NCBI RefSeq assembly: GCF_900108555.1
Contig: NZ_FNWV01000001.1
Span: 262,973-326,972 of the forward strand
Direction: 5' to 3'
DNA length: 64,000 bases
Origin: Ruminococcus flavefaciens
GTDB lineage: Bacteria; Bacillota; Clostridia; Oscillospirales; Ruminococcaceae
Shown here: piece after piece, positions 7,948-16,213 of the stretch
Layout: the number at the start of each line of letters is the position of its first letter
How positions within the stretch are numbered: the first letter of the stretch is position 1
Made by a program: the position numbers and the translations under genes
Notes under the pieces: generated by a model
What the model saw: only the letters and a program-made list of their open reading frames with translations
Databases searched by the model: none
What the model was told of the DNA's origin: nothing

Positions 7948-9054
7948 TTATTTGCGAATTTGTTTTTTATGTTCAGATACACTCTTCTTATTTATAGCAC
8001 CGTGGAATAAGCGGTATATATATGCCGCAGGGATAAGAAGCTTGCTCTTTTTCACCCACGGAACAGATACTTCAAGGTATTCCAAAGGTGGGAACAAACG
8101 ATAACGCAGATATCCCAATTTTGAACCTTTTGTACGGTATTTGAGATCGTTTTTTACTCGGTTTTCGCGAACACCATAAGTTCCCGACATAATGTAGTAA
8201 TCAAGAAGCTCCTTTTCCTCACTTGAAAGCTGCTCCATTGAGAAAAGCTTAGCTGCAAGCTCACGGTTTGTTTTCTCAAAATCAGCTATTTCAAGCTTTT
8301 CAAGCTCTGCACTTATATAATCATTATCAAGCTTATCCTTGAATTTCTGCATAAAAATATATGTATCAACAAGTGAGCGCACACCTATTCCATAGCTTGC
8401 AAAGTGCTTGTATTCATGGGCTATAAAGTAGATGTAAAAATCCTCATCGCGGAAGTGATAACCGTATTCGTTTTTCTCGTCCTTGATGAGCCTGTTCTTC
8501 ACATCTTCATAATAACCGTGAAGCTTTCCTACATGAGCTCCCGTGAACAGCTCGTTGTGCATCTCAAAATTGCAAACAGGCGGCTTGAAATAAGCGTCAT
8601 CATTATCCTGCCCGAAATGATCACAGGTAAAGCCCATATCAAGCATAACTTCCTTTATATACGCTCGTTTAGTGCCGTCACAGAGTATATCATTATCCGA
8701 CATCTGACGCATACCCAGCTTTGGATACCAATCCTTGAATATAGCCCCCTTCAGCGGCATATACCATATTTTTTCCGCTTCAAGACGCTTTAGTATCTTT
8801 GCGCGTTCACTATCAAGGAGAATATTCTTACGGATAGATTTTTCCTTAGCCTGCGTGAAGTCATTGTCCTTGATGCCTGCTGATTCCAAAGCATAAGCAA
8901 CACAGGCTGTAAGGATATGTGTCTGACAAACCTCAAAAAGCTTTGGCAGATCAAGTTTTTCGATGCGCTCACGGTCAGGAGTTACACCGTTTATAGAACA
9001 AACAGTAAGATATATCATATCCTCAGCATTGCTGCGGAATTCACTCTTCTCCAT
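7948..9054 (-). CDS. nucleotidyltransferase-family protein (NTP_transf_5 type)
   Basis: The 368-aa protein matches the pattern of the uncharacterised nucleotidyltransferase family NTP_transf_5 (PF14907): around residues 98-125 it reads MPLKGAIFKDWYPKLGMRQM followed by SDNDIL, the strand-and-acidic motif of that fold, and then an HNELF segment. Family members occur in Firmicutes lasso-peptide loci beside an HPr-kinase homologue, where a tailoring role has been proposed. Here it is the last gene of the five-gene operon, overlapping the ABC exporter by 14 bases, so it very likely acts on the same substrate. The substrate is unknown. No signal peptide or membrane segment is visible. Confidence 0.75.
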   Translation of the reverse strand: MEKSEFRSNAEDMIYLTVCSINGVTPDRERIEKLDLPKLFEVCQTHILTACVAYALESAGIKDNDFTQAKEKSIRKNILLDSERAKILKRLEAEKIWYMPLKGAIFKDWYPKLGMRQMSDNDILCDGTKRAYIKEVMLDMGFTCDHFGQDNDDAYFKPPVCNFEMHNELFTGAHVGKLHGYYEDVKNRLIKDEKNEYGYHFRDEDFYIYFIAHEYKHFASYGIGVRSLVDTYIFMQKFKDKLDNDYISAELEKLEIADFEKTNRELAAKLFSMEQLSSEEKELLDYYIMSGTYGVRENRVKNDLKYRTKGSKLGYLRYRLFPPLEYLEVSVPWVKKSKLLIPAAYIYRLFHGAINKKSVSEHKKQIRK

Positions 9055-10786
9055 TTTCTATCACGCCCTTTTCGGTAAATTGCAGTATCCTGTCGCATAT
9101 ATCAAGTGCAGCAGGTCTATGAGTAACGATGACTACGGTCTTATCTGTCATATTCTTGAGATTTTCAAGAACCTTGCGCTCTGTAGCCTCATCGAGAGCA
9201 CTGGTTGCTTCGTCGAGCAGCATTATAGGACATTTTGAATATATAGCTCTTGCAATAGCAATGCGCTGCATCTGTCCTTCTGAAAGACCTGTTCCGCGCT
9301 CACCGAGAAGTGTATCAACGCCGTCATCAAGCTCGCTTACGAACTCGTCAGCACAGGCTATTTTCAATGCTTCGTTTATACGCTTATCGTCGTGAAGTCC
9401 GCTCTTATCGGCAAAGCAGACCACATCACGGATAGTTCCGCTCATAAGCTGATTTCCCTGCGGAACATACGCAAACAGGCGATGAAACTTTGCCGAAAGC
9501 TCCTCGGTATTACCGCTTTTATCAGTTATGTAACGTCTGCCGCCGTCAAGCTTATATATACACATCAGCAGCTTCAATACGGTACTTTTTCCGCAGCCGC
9601 TGTGACCTGTAAAAGCAACATACTGTCCCTTGCCTATTTCAACACTGATATCTTTCAGCACTACAGGCATCGTATCCTTGCTGAGCTGACGAACGCTGTC
9701 GCCTGACGGATAGTAGGCAAACTCAGCTTTTTCAAGTCCCATAGCAGAAAAATCATTACGGTAATAACCAAGTGTTTCGTCAATGTCCATAGGCTGAACA
9801 TCGGTGTCATTTTCAAATGCTTCGATCTCCATAAGACGTTCGGCACTTGCTGTCATGGCATAAAACTTGGGCAAATAGCCTGTTATATTGGCAAAGGGCG
9901 ACTGTATCTGAGAAATAAGCTGAGTGATAGCTGTCAATGTACCGTAGCTGATAGCTCCCGTTAAAATGCCGTAGCCGCAGTAGATAACTCCCCCCACATA
10001 CATTCCCTGCATACCTGTATGAAATCCGATATTGCAGAAATTTGAAAAGCGGGTACGCTTCATGCGCGACTTCTTATGGTCAAGCATTTTTTCGAGTGCA
10101 TCATTTTCGGTCTGTTCTTCCGCAGCAAATGAACGTATCATCATCATACTGCCAAGTCGTTCCTGCAAATATACACGGAGCTTTCCGTCCCGCTCCTGTA
10201 TATTTTTATGAAGTCTTTTCAGCACCTTTCGGAAGCCATACGTGGCGAAAAACAGAACTATACCAACAGGCAACAGAATAAGCGCGAAACGATAGTCAAG
10301 TACTATCATCATAGCCATTGCACTGACCATTTTCACGACCATACCTGCAAGTCCGGGCAGTATCTCAACACTGTTCTGAGCCACAACTACCGTATCGTTT
10401 GTAAGACGGTTCAGCCATTCGCCCGAATGTACCGCACTGACAGTTCCGAAGTCCTTTGTAAGGATATTGTTCAACAGCCGCTGCTTGAAAAGATTTTCGA
10501 GAGAGGCACGGGAAAGCTCTTCAAGCCAGCGAATTATCGCCCTCATTGCGACCTGCGCCAGTACAAGGAGAATTATAAATATAACATTCAGCCTGAAGCC
10601 GCTCTTGTCACCGTCAACTGCACAGTCAACGATATTTCTCAGCAAAAGCGCGTAAAGAACTCCGCTCGCACCGTTCAGTGCCTGAACTATCATCAGCCAC
10701 AGTATATTCCATTTTTTTCGACCTGTAACTGAATACAGCCATTTTACCGCATTGTTCTTCATTTCTTTATTCTTCTTTTCAGCCAT
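9041..10786 (-). CDS. ABC exporter (fused permease-ATPase)
   Basis: A half-transporter of 581 aa: six predicted membrane helices in roughly residues 25-300, then the ATPase with Walker A GHSGCGKST, an ABC signature LSEGQMQRIAIARA (Glu in place of the second Gly), Walker B IMLLDEATSALD and a switch His in VTHRP. There is no N-terminal C39 peptidase domain, so any leader cleavage must be done by another protein; a candidate S24/S26 peptidase is the next gene upstream and overlaps it by 28 bases. In this operon the likely role is export of a modified peptide or other small product. Confidence 0.85.
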   Translation of the reverse strand: MAEKKNKEMKNNAVKWLYSVTGRKKWNILWLMIVQALNGASGVLYALLLRNIVDCAVDGDKSGFRLNVIFIILLVLAQVAMRAIIRWLEELSRASLENLFKQRLLNNILTKDFGTVSAVHSGEWLNRLTNDTVVVAQNSVEILPGLAGMVVKMVSAMAMMIVLDYRFALILLPVGIVLFFATYGFRKVLKRLHKNIQERDGKLRVYLQERLGSMMMIRSFAAEEQTENDALEKMLDHKKSRMKRTRFSNFCNIGFHTGMQGMYVGGVIYCGYGILTGAISYGTLTAITQLISQIQSPFANITGYLPKFYAMTASAERLMEIEAFENDTDVQPMDIDETLGYYRNDFSAMGLEKAEFAYYPSGDSVRQLSKDTMPVVLKDISVEIGKGQYVAFTGHSGCGKSTVLKLLMCIYKLDGGRRYITDKSGNTEELSAKFHRLFAYVPQGNQLMSGTIRDVVCFADKSGLHDDKRINEALKIACADEFVSELDDGVDTLLGERGTGLSEGQMQRIAIARAIYSKCPIMLLDEATSALDEATERKVLENLKNMTDKTVVIVTHRPAALDICDRILQFTEKGVIENGEE

Positions 10787-11199
10787 TTCGGTAATCTCTT
10801 TGCTTTAAGGATAAATGCTCGTAAAGGGAAAAAATCACACCACAAATGAACATACAGCTTGTATTTACGATCATTCACGGATATCTCTTTACCGTTTCGT
10901 ACAACACCGCTTAAAACACCTATGATGTGCTTGTCCGTTATGCCATATTCCTTACTATAGCGGTTATCTCCGCAGATAACGTAATCATCATTACGGACTT
11001 TCAATATCCTATGCAGTACATACTGTCCGCTGTCACGTTTATAAAGCGGAACATCATACTTTTTTAATCTGCCTTCAACAGGAGTTATGATGAGCAGATC
11101 TCTGTCCTGCTTGATAAGCGGCATCATACTGTCACCTTTATTTGTGTAGATCAGTTTGCCGTTTTTAGCAAGCTGTTCCTCAAAAGTAGATTTATTCAT
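10759..11199 (-). CDS. S24/S26-family (signal-peptidase-like) peptidase
   Basis: 146 aa. The serine motif GDSMMP (Ser24) and a later YVLHRI segment match the catalytic core of the S24/S26 superfamily, which uses a Ser-Lys dyad; the ICGDNRYSKEYG motif resembles the GDN box of type I signal peptidases. No N-terminal membrane anchor is present, unlike housekeeping signal peptidases, though the C-terminus is basic with a hydrophobic stretch. It overlaps both its neighbours (PqqD-like protein by 8 bases, ABC exporter by 28). A leader-peptide protease function for this cassette is inference from context. Confidence 0.75.
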   Translation of the reverse strand: MNKSTFEEQLAKNGKLIYTNKGDSMMPLIKQDRDLLIITPVEGRLKKYDVPLYKRDSGQYVLHRILKVRNDDYVICGDNRYSKEYGITDKHIIGVLSGVVRNGKEISVNDRKYKLYVHLWCDFFPLRAFILKAKRLPKWLKRRIKK

Positions 11200-11452
11200 C
11201 TATAGCTCCAATTTTTCTGAGCTGATCTATGATTTTCTTCACATCACGTTCCAGAGCTTCCTTTGGAGCATCATACTTCTCCTGCATTTTTGCAACTATC
11301 TCAGCCTCGGTAGTATCATTTTCGAGACAGCTTATTATAAAACCTGCTGTTTCATTGCTGCGGACAAGTCCCGAAAACTTGCTTGCTCCTGTAGAAACGA
11401 GAAGCTTCTGATCTCCGTCATCATGTGCTAAAAATCCACTGTTAAGTTTCAT
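11192..11452 (-). CDS. PqqD-like RiPP recognition element protein
   Basis: Small winged-helix protein of 86 aa with the PqqD/RRE pattern: an N-terminal beta segment, the NETAGFIISCLENDTTEAE region, a YDAPKEALERDVKKIIDQL helix and a terminal LRKIGAI. PqqD domains bind the leader peptide of ribosomal peptide precursors and deliver it to modifying enzymes. It starts 4 bases after the stop of the HprK-like gene, with AAAGG as ribosome binding site inside that gene's end. A leader-binding role here is inference, because no precursor gene is apparent. Confidence 0.8.
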   Translation of the reverse strand: MKLNSGFLAHDDGDQKLLVSTGASKFSGLVRSNETAGFIISCLENDTTEAEIVAKMQEKYDAPKEALERDVKKIIDQLRKIGAIDE

Positions 11453-11456
11453 AAAA

Positions 11457-12191
11457 TCAACCTTTCATTCCGTTATATGCGACTTCCGCCGCTTCCATAT
11501 CCATATTGCAGGCGAGCCTGTACAGTTCGATACTTTCCGCCATTCTGTCCACAAGTTTCAGCGTTTTAGCCATTTGCAAAGGATCCTGCGGGCGATATAC
11601 CTGCTGTAAAAGCATTGAATAAGCCTCTGTTTTTCCGATAGGAACGATACTGTTTTTCTCACCGCGCGTAAGTATACATATAGCTTTCAGCGGCACTGAC
11701 ATATTGCAGCCAAGTCTGTGCTTACCGTTATATGGGGTGCCATAAGCAATAACTCCAGTGTCTGTTATTTTCAGCATAGGCTTGTCGTCATTGACCATTA
11801 CCGCCTTGTCACCGAGATATTCTCGCCAAAGCCTTGTATGTGTTGACTTGCCTGTTCCTGACTTTGCCGTGAAAAGAAATCCCTGTCCTTCAACCGCTAT
11901 CACAGAGCCATGAAACACAAATGTATCATAGTTCGGCATATACTCGGCTATCTTACGATATACCGCAGTTTCTTCAAGAAGATCGTCCGAAAAATTCGGA
12001 AGTTCTTTTCCTTCATAAGCAAATTCAGAGTCCGACTTCTGCTTTTCATAAATGATATCCTCAGCAGTCATCTCCACTGAAAGATCAGCAGGCTCATCTG
12101 TGAGATAATCCTTGCAGTATTCGTGAACTTTTTCATATATTGAATTCACTTCAATGATCTTATCTGCCATTTTGTATTTTCCTGTAAACAT
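11457..12191 (-). CDS. HPr kinase-like ATPase of a RiPP-type cassette
   Basis: About 244 aa. The P-loop FTAKSGTGKSTHTRLW near residues 105-120 and the later MVNDDKPML segment fit the HprK/P kinase-like fold used by the kinases of some lasso-peptide loci and by the related SynChlorMet-type protein. I start at the ATG at 12191 because GGAGAG lies just upstream; a TTG at 12203 is in frame but overlaps that site. It is the first gene of the operon. Unlike true HPr kinase, the C-terminal residues are not recognisable as the carbohydrate-regulation enzyme, so catabolite control is unlikely. Confidence 0.75.
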   Translation of the reverse strand: MFTGKYKMADKIIEVNSIYEKVHEYCKDYLTDEPADLSVEMTAEDIIYEKQKSDSEFAYEGKELPNFSDDLLEETAVYRKIAEYMPNYDTFVFHGSVIAVEGQGFLFTAKSGTGKSTHTRLWREYLGDKAVMVNDDKPMLKITDTGVIAYGTPYNGKHRLGCNMSVPLKAICILTRGEKNSIVPIGKTEAYSMLLQQVYRPQDPLQMAKTLKLVDRMAESIELYRLACNMDMEAAEVAYNGMKG

Positions 12192-12232
12192 TGATCTCTC
12201 CAATAAGTAATAATTAGTATTCTTTTACGAAT

Positions 12233-12266
12233 ATTATATCATATAAGCGAAGCGTTATGATATAAT
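12233..12266 (-). promoter_or_regulatory. extended -10 promoter inside a palindrome, HprK-like operon
   Basis: ATTATATCAT (12233-12242) and ATGATATAAT (12257-12266) form a 10-bp inverted repeat. On the minus strand the arm nearest the gene reads TGATATAAT, an extended -10 element without a good -35 box. A third copy of ATTATATCAT lies at 12349-12358. A dimeric repressor site is possible. Confidence 0.45.
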
Positions 12267-12283
12267 TGCCCGATATGCAGGGA

Positions 12284-12350
12284 GCAAATCTCTGATTTGC
12301 GTATCTGCAAGGGCTTTTAAATCAATTATAATGAATGCTTTTGCATTCAT
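12284..12350. repeat. two small hairpins between pncB and the HprK-like operon
   Basis: GCAAATC-TCT-GATTTGC (12284-12300) and AATGAATGC-TTTT-GCATTCATT (12330-12351) are perfect short inverted repeats. Neither has a clear T-run. They may belong to the upstream regulatory region of the minus-strand operon. Confidence 0.4.
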
Positions 12351-12419
12351 TATATCATAGCAGAAACAAAATAGCAAGTCATACGGTGCTGAATTAACGT
12401 TATCCGTCAATAAAAAATG

Positions 12420-12456
12420 CCATAGTATAACCGATAATAACACGGAAATACTATGG
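12420..12456 (-). terminator. terminator of the pncA-pncB operon
   Basis: CCATAGTAT and ATACTATGG form a 9-bp stem; on the minus strand it is followed by CATTTTTTATT, just beyond the stop of nicotinate phosphoribosyltransferase. Confidence 0.7.
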
Positions 12457-12468
12457 CTGAACAAAACA

Positions 12469-13671
12469 TTATTTTTTTACAGTTGCTTCTCTTTTAAGTC
12501 TGAAATCAACAGAACGTTTCAGATAGCCGAGGTAATCATCATCTCTGCACATTGCCTTGCCGATATCATCAGAAAGCTTTGCAACAGGTCTGCCGTTTAC
12601 ATACTGTAGCTTTATAACGATATTCAGAGCCTTTTCCTCAGTATCGTTAGAGCAGAACGTACCTATACCGAAAGATACCTTTGTCTTGTCGCAAAAATAG
12701 TCATGCAGCTTCTGAGCTCTGTCAAAGTCAAGGCTGTCGCTGAAAAGCAGGAGCTTTGTTTTCGGGTCAACGCCGTACTTTTTATAGTGAGCGATCATCT
12801 TTTCTCCCCACTCATAGGGATCACCGCTGTCATGGCGGACACCTGTATAGTTATTGACCATGGAACGGTTGAAATCAAGCAGGAACAGGTCTGTAGTGAC
12901 TGTATCTGTCAAAGCAGTACCGTTATCACCGTCGTACTCGTCATACCAGTCCTTCATTGCATAGTGGTTGGTATAAGCAAGTGGGATAGAGTCAATTCCC
13001 TGATACATCTGCACGAATTCATGTGCATAAGTACCGATAGGTGTTACATTATACTTCATTGCAAGATAAACATTTGAAGTACCTACGCAGTTTTTAGTCT
13101 CTGTAACAAATCTCTTTACAACAACTTCCTCCCACTCCCGTGAAAGTCTCCTTCGGCAGCCGAATTCAGCAAACTTGAATGTATAAGTTCCGTCGTTCAT
13201 TGCCTTTATCTTAGCGTCAAGACGCTCCTCAGCCGACTTTTTCAGCTTCTCATAGTCGTACTTCATACGGAAGTATACCTCATTGACGATCTCGAGCAGA
13301 TATATCTCGAACTGCATAGCCGAGAAAAGCGGTCCGTCCACTTCAATAACCAGCTCACCGTCTTTCAGCTCAGCTGTAACATAGTCGCGGATAGGTCTCC
13401 AGAGCCTGAGAAATTCAACATAGTCATTTTTTATGAAACGTATTGAACGAAGATAATCAAGCTCCTCCTTTTTGAAAGTTAGCGAGCAAAGGTGGTCTAT
13501 CTGCTCGTTTATCTCCTGAACCATTTCGGGAGTAAACACAACGTCCTTATTTCTGCATTTGAAGAAATACTGTCCGCACAGGTCAGTGTGCTTGTGGAAG
13601 ATGACCTGATCCATATTGAATTTATACAGGTCTGTATCAAGAAGTGAAATAACGATAGGTTCGAGTTTCAT
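12469..13671 (-). CDS. pncB: nicotinate phosphoribosyltransferase
   Basis: Makes nicotinate mononucleotide from nicotinate and PRPP, the entry step of the Preiss-Handler NAD salvage route. The 400-aa sequence has the family N-terminus LLDTDLYKFNMDQVIFHKH, the FAEFGCRRRLS segment that binds substrate, and the GVRHDSGDPYEWGEK motif of the phosphoribosyl site. Length is normal. It lies 18 bases downstream of a nicotinamidase gene on the same strand, so the pair converts nicotinamide to NaMN. Confidence 0.93.
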   Translation of the reverse strand: MKLEPIVISLLDTDLYKFNMDQVIFHKHTDLCGQYFFKCRNKDVVFTPEMVQEINEQIDHLCSLTFKKEELDYLRSIRFIKNDYVEFLRLWRPIRDYVTAELKDGELVIEVDGPLFSAMQFEIYLLEIVNEVYFRMKYDYEKLKKSAEERLDAKIKAMNDGTYTFKFAEFGCRRRLSREWEEVVVKRFVTETKNCVGTSNVYLAMKYNVTPIGTYAHEFVQMYQGIDSIPLAYTNHYAMKDWYDEYDGDNGTALTDTVTTDLFLLDFNRSMVNNYTGVRHDSGDPYEWGEKMIAHYKKYGVDPKTKLLLFSDSLDFDRAQKLHDYFCDKTKVSFGIGTFCSNDTEEKALNIVIKLQYVNGRPVAKLSDDIGKAMCRDDDYLGYLKRSVDFRLKREATVKK

Positions 13672-13689
13672 AGCTTTCTCCTTTCCAGA

Positions 13690-14214
13690 TCAAAGAATAT
13701 CTATCTGACAGCTTTTCATTGTCTCTATTGCAGCATCATGCTTTTCGGGAGTTACGCCTGCACAGCACTTTTCATCTACTGCAATAGGAGCTTCGGGAAA
13801 GCTTGCCTTTAATAAGAGTGTATTGCTCACAACGCATATATCAGTGCAAAGACCTATAAGCTCAATGCTGAATTCATCGTTTCCTGCTGCCTTTTTTATA
13901 AGCTCGGGGAGCTTTACAGAACCGAATGTATACTTTTCAACAGGAGTATACTTTTTTCCTTTCAAAGCAGCAGATATCTCTCTGTTCAGCTGCCAGCCCT
14001 CAGTCCCCTTTATACAGTGAGGCACAGGAAGCTTTTTACCCTCTGCCGTGTCCATATAATCATCAAAATGAGTATCATATGTTGCAAATATCTCGCCGTC
14101 GAAATCAGCGATCTTTTTTACAGCAGCAGATACAATAGCACAAGCCTCTTTTGAACCAAGTGCTCCGTCGATAAAGTCCTTCTGCATATCAACAACGATC
14201 AAAAACTTTTTCAT
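13690..14214 (-). CDS. pncA: nicotinamidase (isochorismatase-fold cysteine hydrolase)
   Basis: Deamidates nicotinamide to nicotinate. The catalytic Asp is in FLIVVDMQKDFIDG close to the start, and the nucleophilic Cys in the conserved LIGLCTDICVVSNTLL segment. I start at the ATG at 14214 because AGGAGG precedes it at the right distance and the family begins with the MKKFLIVVDMQ strand; an upstream in-frame ATG at 14253 would add 13 unlikely residues. About 174 aa. Co-transcription with pncB supports nicotinamide as substrate over other isochorismatase-family amides. Confidence 0.88.
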   Translation of the reverse strand: MKKFLIVVDMQKDFIDGALGSKEACAIVSAAVKKIADFDGEIFATYDTHFDDYMDTAEGKKLPVPHCIKGTEGWQLNREISAALKGKKYTPVEKYTFGSVKLPELIKKAAGNDEFSIELIGLCTDICVVSNTLLLKASFPEAPIAVDEKCCAGVTPEKHDAAIETMKSCQIDIL

Positions 14215-14459
14215 AACCTCATATCCTCCTATGATAAAAGTAATATACCTCAATTATACCGCAGCTTTGATGCAAGGTCAAGTATAATTTTTTAAGTTTG
14301 CTCGATTTTACACCTTTCGCATATAGCTTAACGGTACATTCTTCGGTTAATGTTTTTGTTTATTCTATTATGATAATATCACATTTATATTATCTTGTCA
14401 AGGGGTTTTGCAAAATTTTTTGGATTTTTATATTCACATTACCTTTTTCAGTGCTGTTA

Positions 14460-14488
14460 TTGCATATTTTTACGAAATGTGGTAAAAT
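14460..14488 (+). promoter_or_regulatory. sigma-A promoter for the glycerol-1-phosphate dehydrogenase operon
   Basis: TTGCAT, 17 bases, TAAAAT. The predicted transcript starts about 25 bases before the AGGGGG ribosome binding site and the ATG at 14519. Confidence 0.65.
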
Positions 14489-14518
14489 AGTCATAACATT
14501 ATTTTAGGGGGTAATCAT

Positions 14519-15583
14519 ATGAACCAGCACACAAGATTTAATCTTCCAATTTGTCTTGCAGTTGAAGAGGACGCATTCTTCCACTCGGACGAGATAGTAA
14601 AGAGATACATTCCCGATATAATCGGACAAAAAACAATCATCATATCCGAGGAATTTCTCATAGGCATCTATAAGGACAAAATAATGGATATAAGCAGTGA
14701 TTTCGGCAATGCAGAAATAGTTGCAATGAAGAGCGCAAGCTTCGACGAAGCTGTTTCAATTGCCAAAAAGGTATGCGTTGAAGATGTAAAGGTCATAATC
14801 GGCATAGGCGGCGGAAGAGTCCTTGACACAGCCAAATATGCAGCTCATATCAGCAAGGCTGTATATATATGTATGCCTACATCTCTCAGCAACGACTCTC
14901 TCGCATCTCCTTTTTCTGTGCTTGAAACTTACGGTAAGGCTCGAAAGACACTGACCTGCAAGATACCTACTGCAATAATAGTCGATACAAATATGATAAT
15001 CAACGCTCCCGAGGGACAGACATTATCGGGCATAGGTGATACTATTGCAAAGCACACTGCCCTTTTCGACTGGAAGCTCTCTGCGTCAAAGACCAATTCC
15101 CGCGTTGACGACTTTGCCTACGCCCTTAGCCGAATGAGCTACGATTCGGTTTATCACTGCGATGAGAAAGACATGAAAAACCGCGTGTTTATCCGTATCC
15201 TTTCAAGAGCACTCGTTATGGGCGGTCTTGCTATGGAAATAGCAGGTTCTTCACGTCCGTGCAGCGGAAGCGAACACCTTTTCGCCCACGCTATCGAAGA
15301 ATACTACCCCGATGTAAAAATATCACATGGTCTTGCAGTAGCACTCGGAAGCATACCTGCCTGCATATTCCAGGGACAGACTCCACAGGGACTTCTTGAC
15401 TTTTTCAGAACATACAAGCTTGACATCAATCCAAAGTCCTACGGCATAACCGAGGATATGTTCGCGGATATGTGGGATAAGGCTCGCACTGTCAGAACAG
15501 GCAGGATAACAATACTTGATGATATCAAACTTGACCGAGTTCAGCTCGATGAAATATACAGCAGAATGGTGGAAGGAAAATGA
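14519..15583 (+). CDS. sn-glycerol-1-phosphate dehydrogenase (EgsA/AraM-type)
   Basis: Member of the iron/zinc alcohol dehydrogenase superfamily, G1P dehydrogenase branch, which reduces dihydroxyacetone phosphate to sn-glycerol-1-phosphate. The 354-aa sequence shows the nucleotide-binding IIGIGGGRVLDTAKYAA loop, the PTSLSNDSLASPFSVL substrate segment, and metal-site residues in GIGDTIAKHTALFDWK, SGSEHLFAHAIE and SHGLAVALG. In bacteria such enzymes feed unusual glycerophospholipid or glycoconjugate pathways (AraM of Bacillus). The next gene, a HAD phosphatase, overlaps it by 4 bases and could dephosphorylate the product. Exact substrate is inferred from family only. Confidence 0.8.
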   Translation: MNQHTRFNLPICLAVEEDAFFHSDEIVKRYIPDIIGQKTIIISEEFLIGIYKDKIMDISSDFGNAEIVAMKSASFDEAVSIAKKVCVEDVKVIIGIGGGRVLDTAKYAAHISKAVYICMPTSLSNDSLASPFSVLETYGKARKTLTCKIPTAIIVDTNMIINAPEGQTLSGIGDTIAKHTALFDWKLSASKTNSRVDDFAYALSRMSYDSVYHCDEKDMKNRVFIRILSRALVMGGLAMEIAGSSRPCSGSEHLFAHAIEEYYPDVKISHGLAVALGSIPACIFQGQTPQGLLDFFRTYKLDINPKSYGITEDMFADMWDKARTVRTGRITILDDIKLDRVQLDEIYSRMVEGK

Positions 15584-16212
15584 AAAAAGGCATAATTTTT
15601 GATATGGACGGTACTCTCTGGGACTCCTCGGCAAATGTTGCTGCTTCGTGGACAGAGATCGTACGCAAGTCCGAATACGATCTCCCAGATATAACTCAGG
15701 AAGACGTTATGGGCGTAATGGGACTTACTATGGACAGGATCGCAGACAAGCTTTTCAGTTCCCTTTCTCAGAAAGAACGCATGGAGCTTCTTGAACAGTG
15801 CTGCAATTATGAAAACGACTATCTTCTTAAACACGGCGGAGTCCTTTATCCACAGCTTGAAAAGACTTTTATCCGCCTTAAAGAAAAGTATCATCTCTAC
15901 ATCGTAAGCAACTGCCAGAAAGGATATATCGAAACATTCCTTGAGCACTACAGCTTCGGGAAATATTTTGACGATATCGAATGTTACGGCAATAACCTCA
16001 AAAGCAAAGGAGACAATATCGCTCTCGTTGTCAAGCGAAACAAGCTTGACAAGTCTTGGTATGTTGGCGATATACAGGGAGACTATGACGCTACTATGCA
16101 GGCTGGTATCGATTTTATCCATGCCGCATACGGCTTCGGTAAGATAAAGCAGACAGTTCCAGAACTTGCAAAATTCAGCGATCTTCCCGAACTAATGGAA
16201 ACACTGCAATGA
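15580..16212 (+). CDS. HAD-superfamily phosphatase
   Basis: 210 aa. Motif I IIFDMDGTLWDS gives the nucleophile and acid Asp near residue 8, motif II is at YIVSNCQKG, and WYVGDIQGDYDATMQAG supplies the motif IV acidic residues; the helical cap lies between them, as in phosphoglycolate-phosphatase-like enzymes. Its ATGA overlaps the stop of the glycerol-1-phosphate dehydrogenase, so the two are translationally coupled. A sugar or polyol phosphate substrate, possibly glycerol-1-phosphate, is inference. Confidence 0.85.
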   Translation: MKKGIIFDMDGTLWDSSANVAASWTEIVRKSEYDLPDITQEDVMGVMGLTMDRIADKLFSSLSQKERMELLEQCCNYENDYLLKHGGVLYPQLEKTFIRLKEKYHLYIVSNCQKGYIETFLEHYSFGKYFDDIECYGNNLKSKGDNIALVVKRNKLDKSWYVGDIQGDYDATMQAGIDFIHAAYGFGKIKQTVPELAKFSDLPELMETLQ

Positions 16213-16213
16213 T

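Noticed and set aside
12255-12464. 69-aa minus-strand ORF between pncB and the HprK-like gene as a RiPP precursor
   Set aside because: It runs through a terminator and two hairpins, has no ribosome binding site, and has no leader/core pattern.
15541-16122. 193-aa minus-strand ORF opposite the HAD gene
   Set aside because: Shadow frame of a recognised HAD phosphatase; no ribosome binding site.
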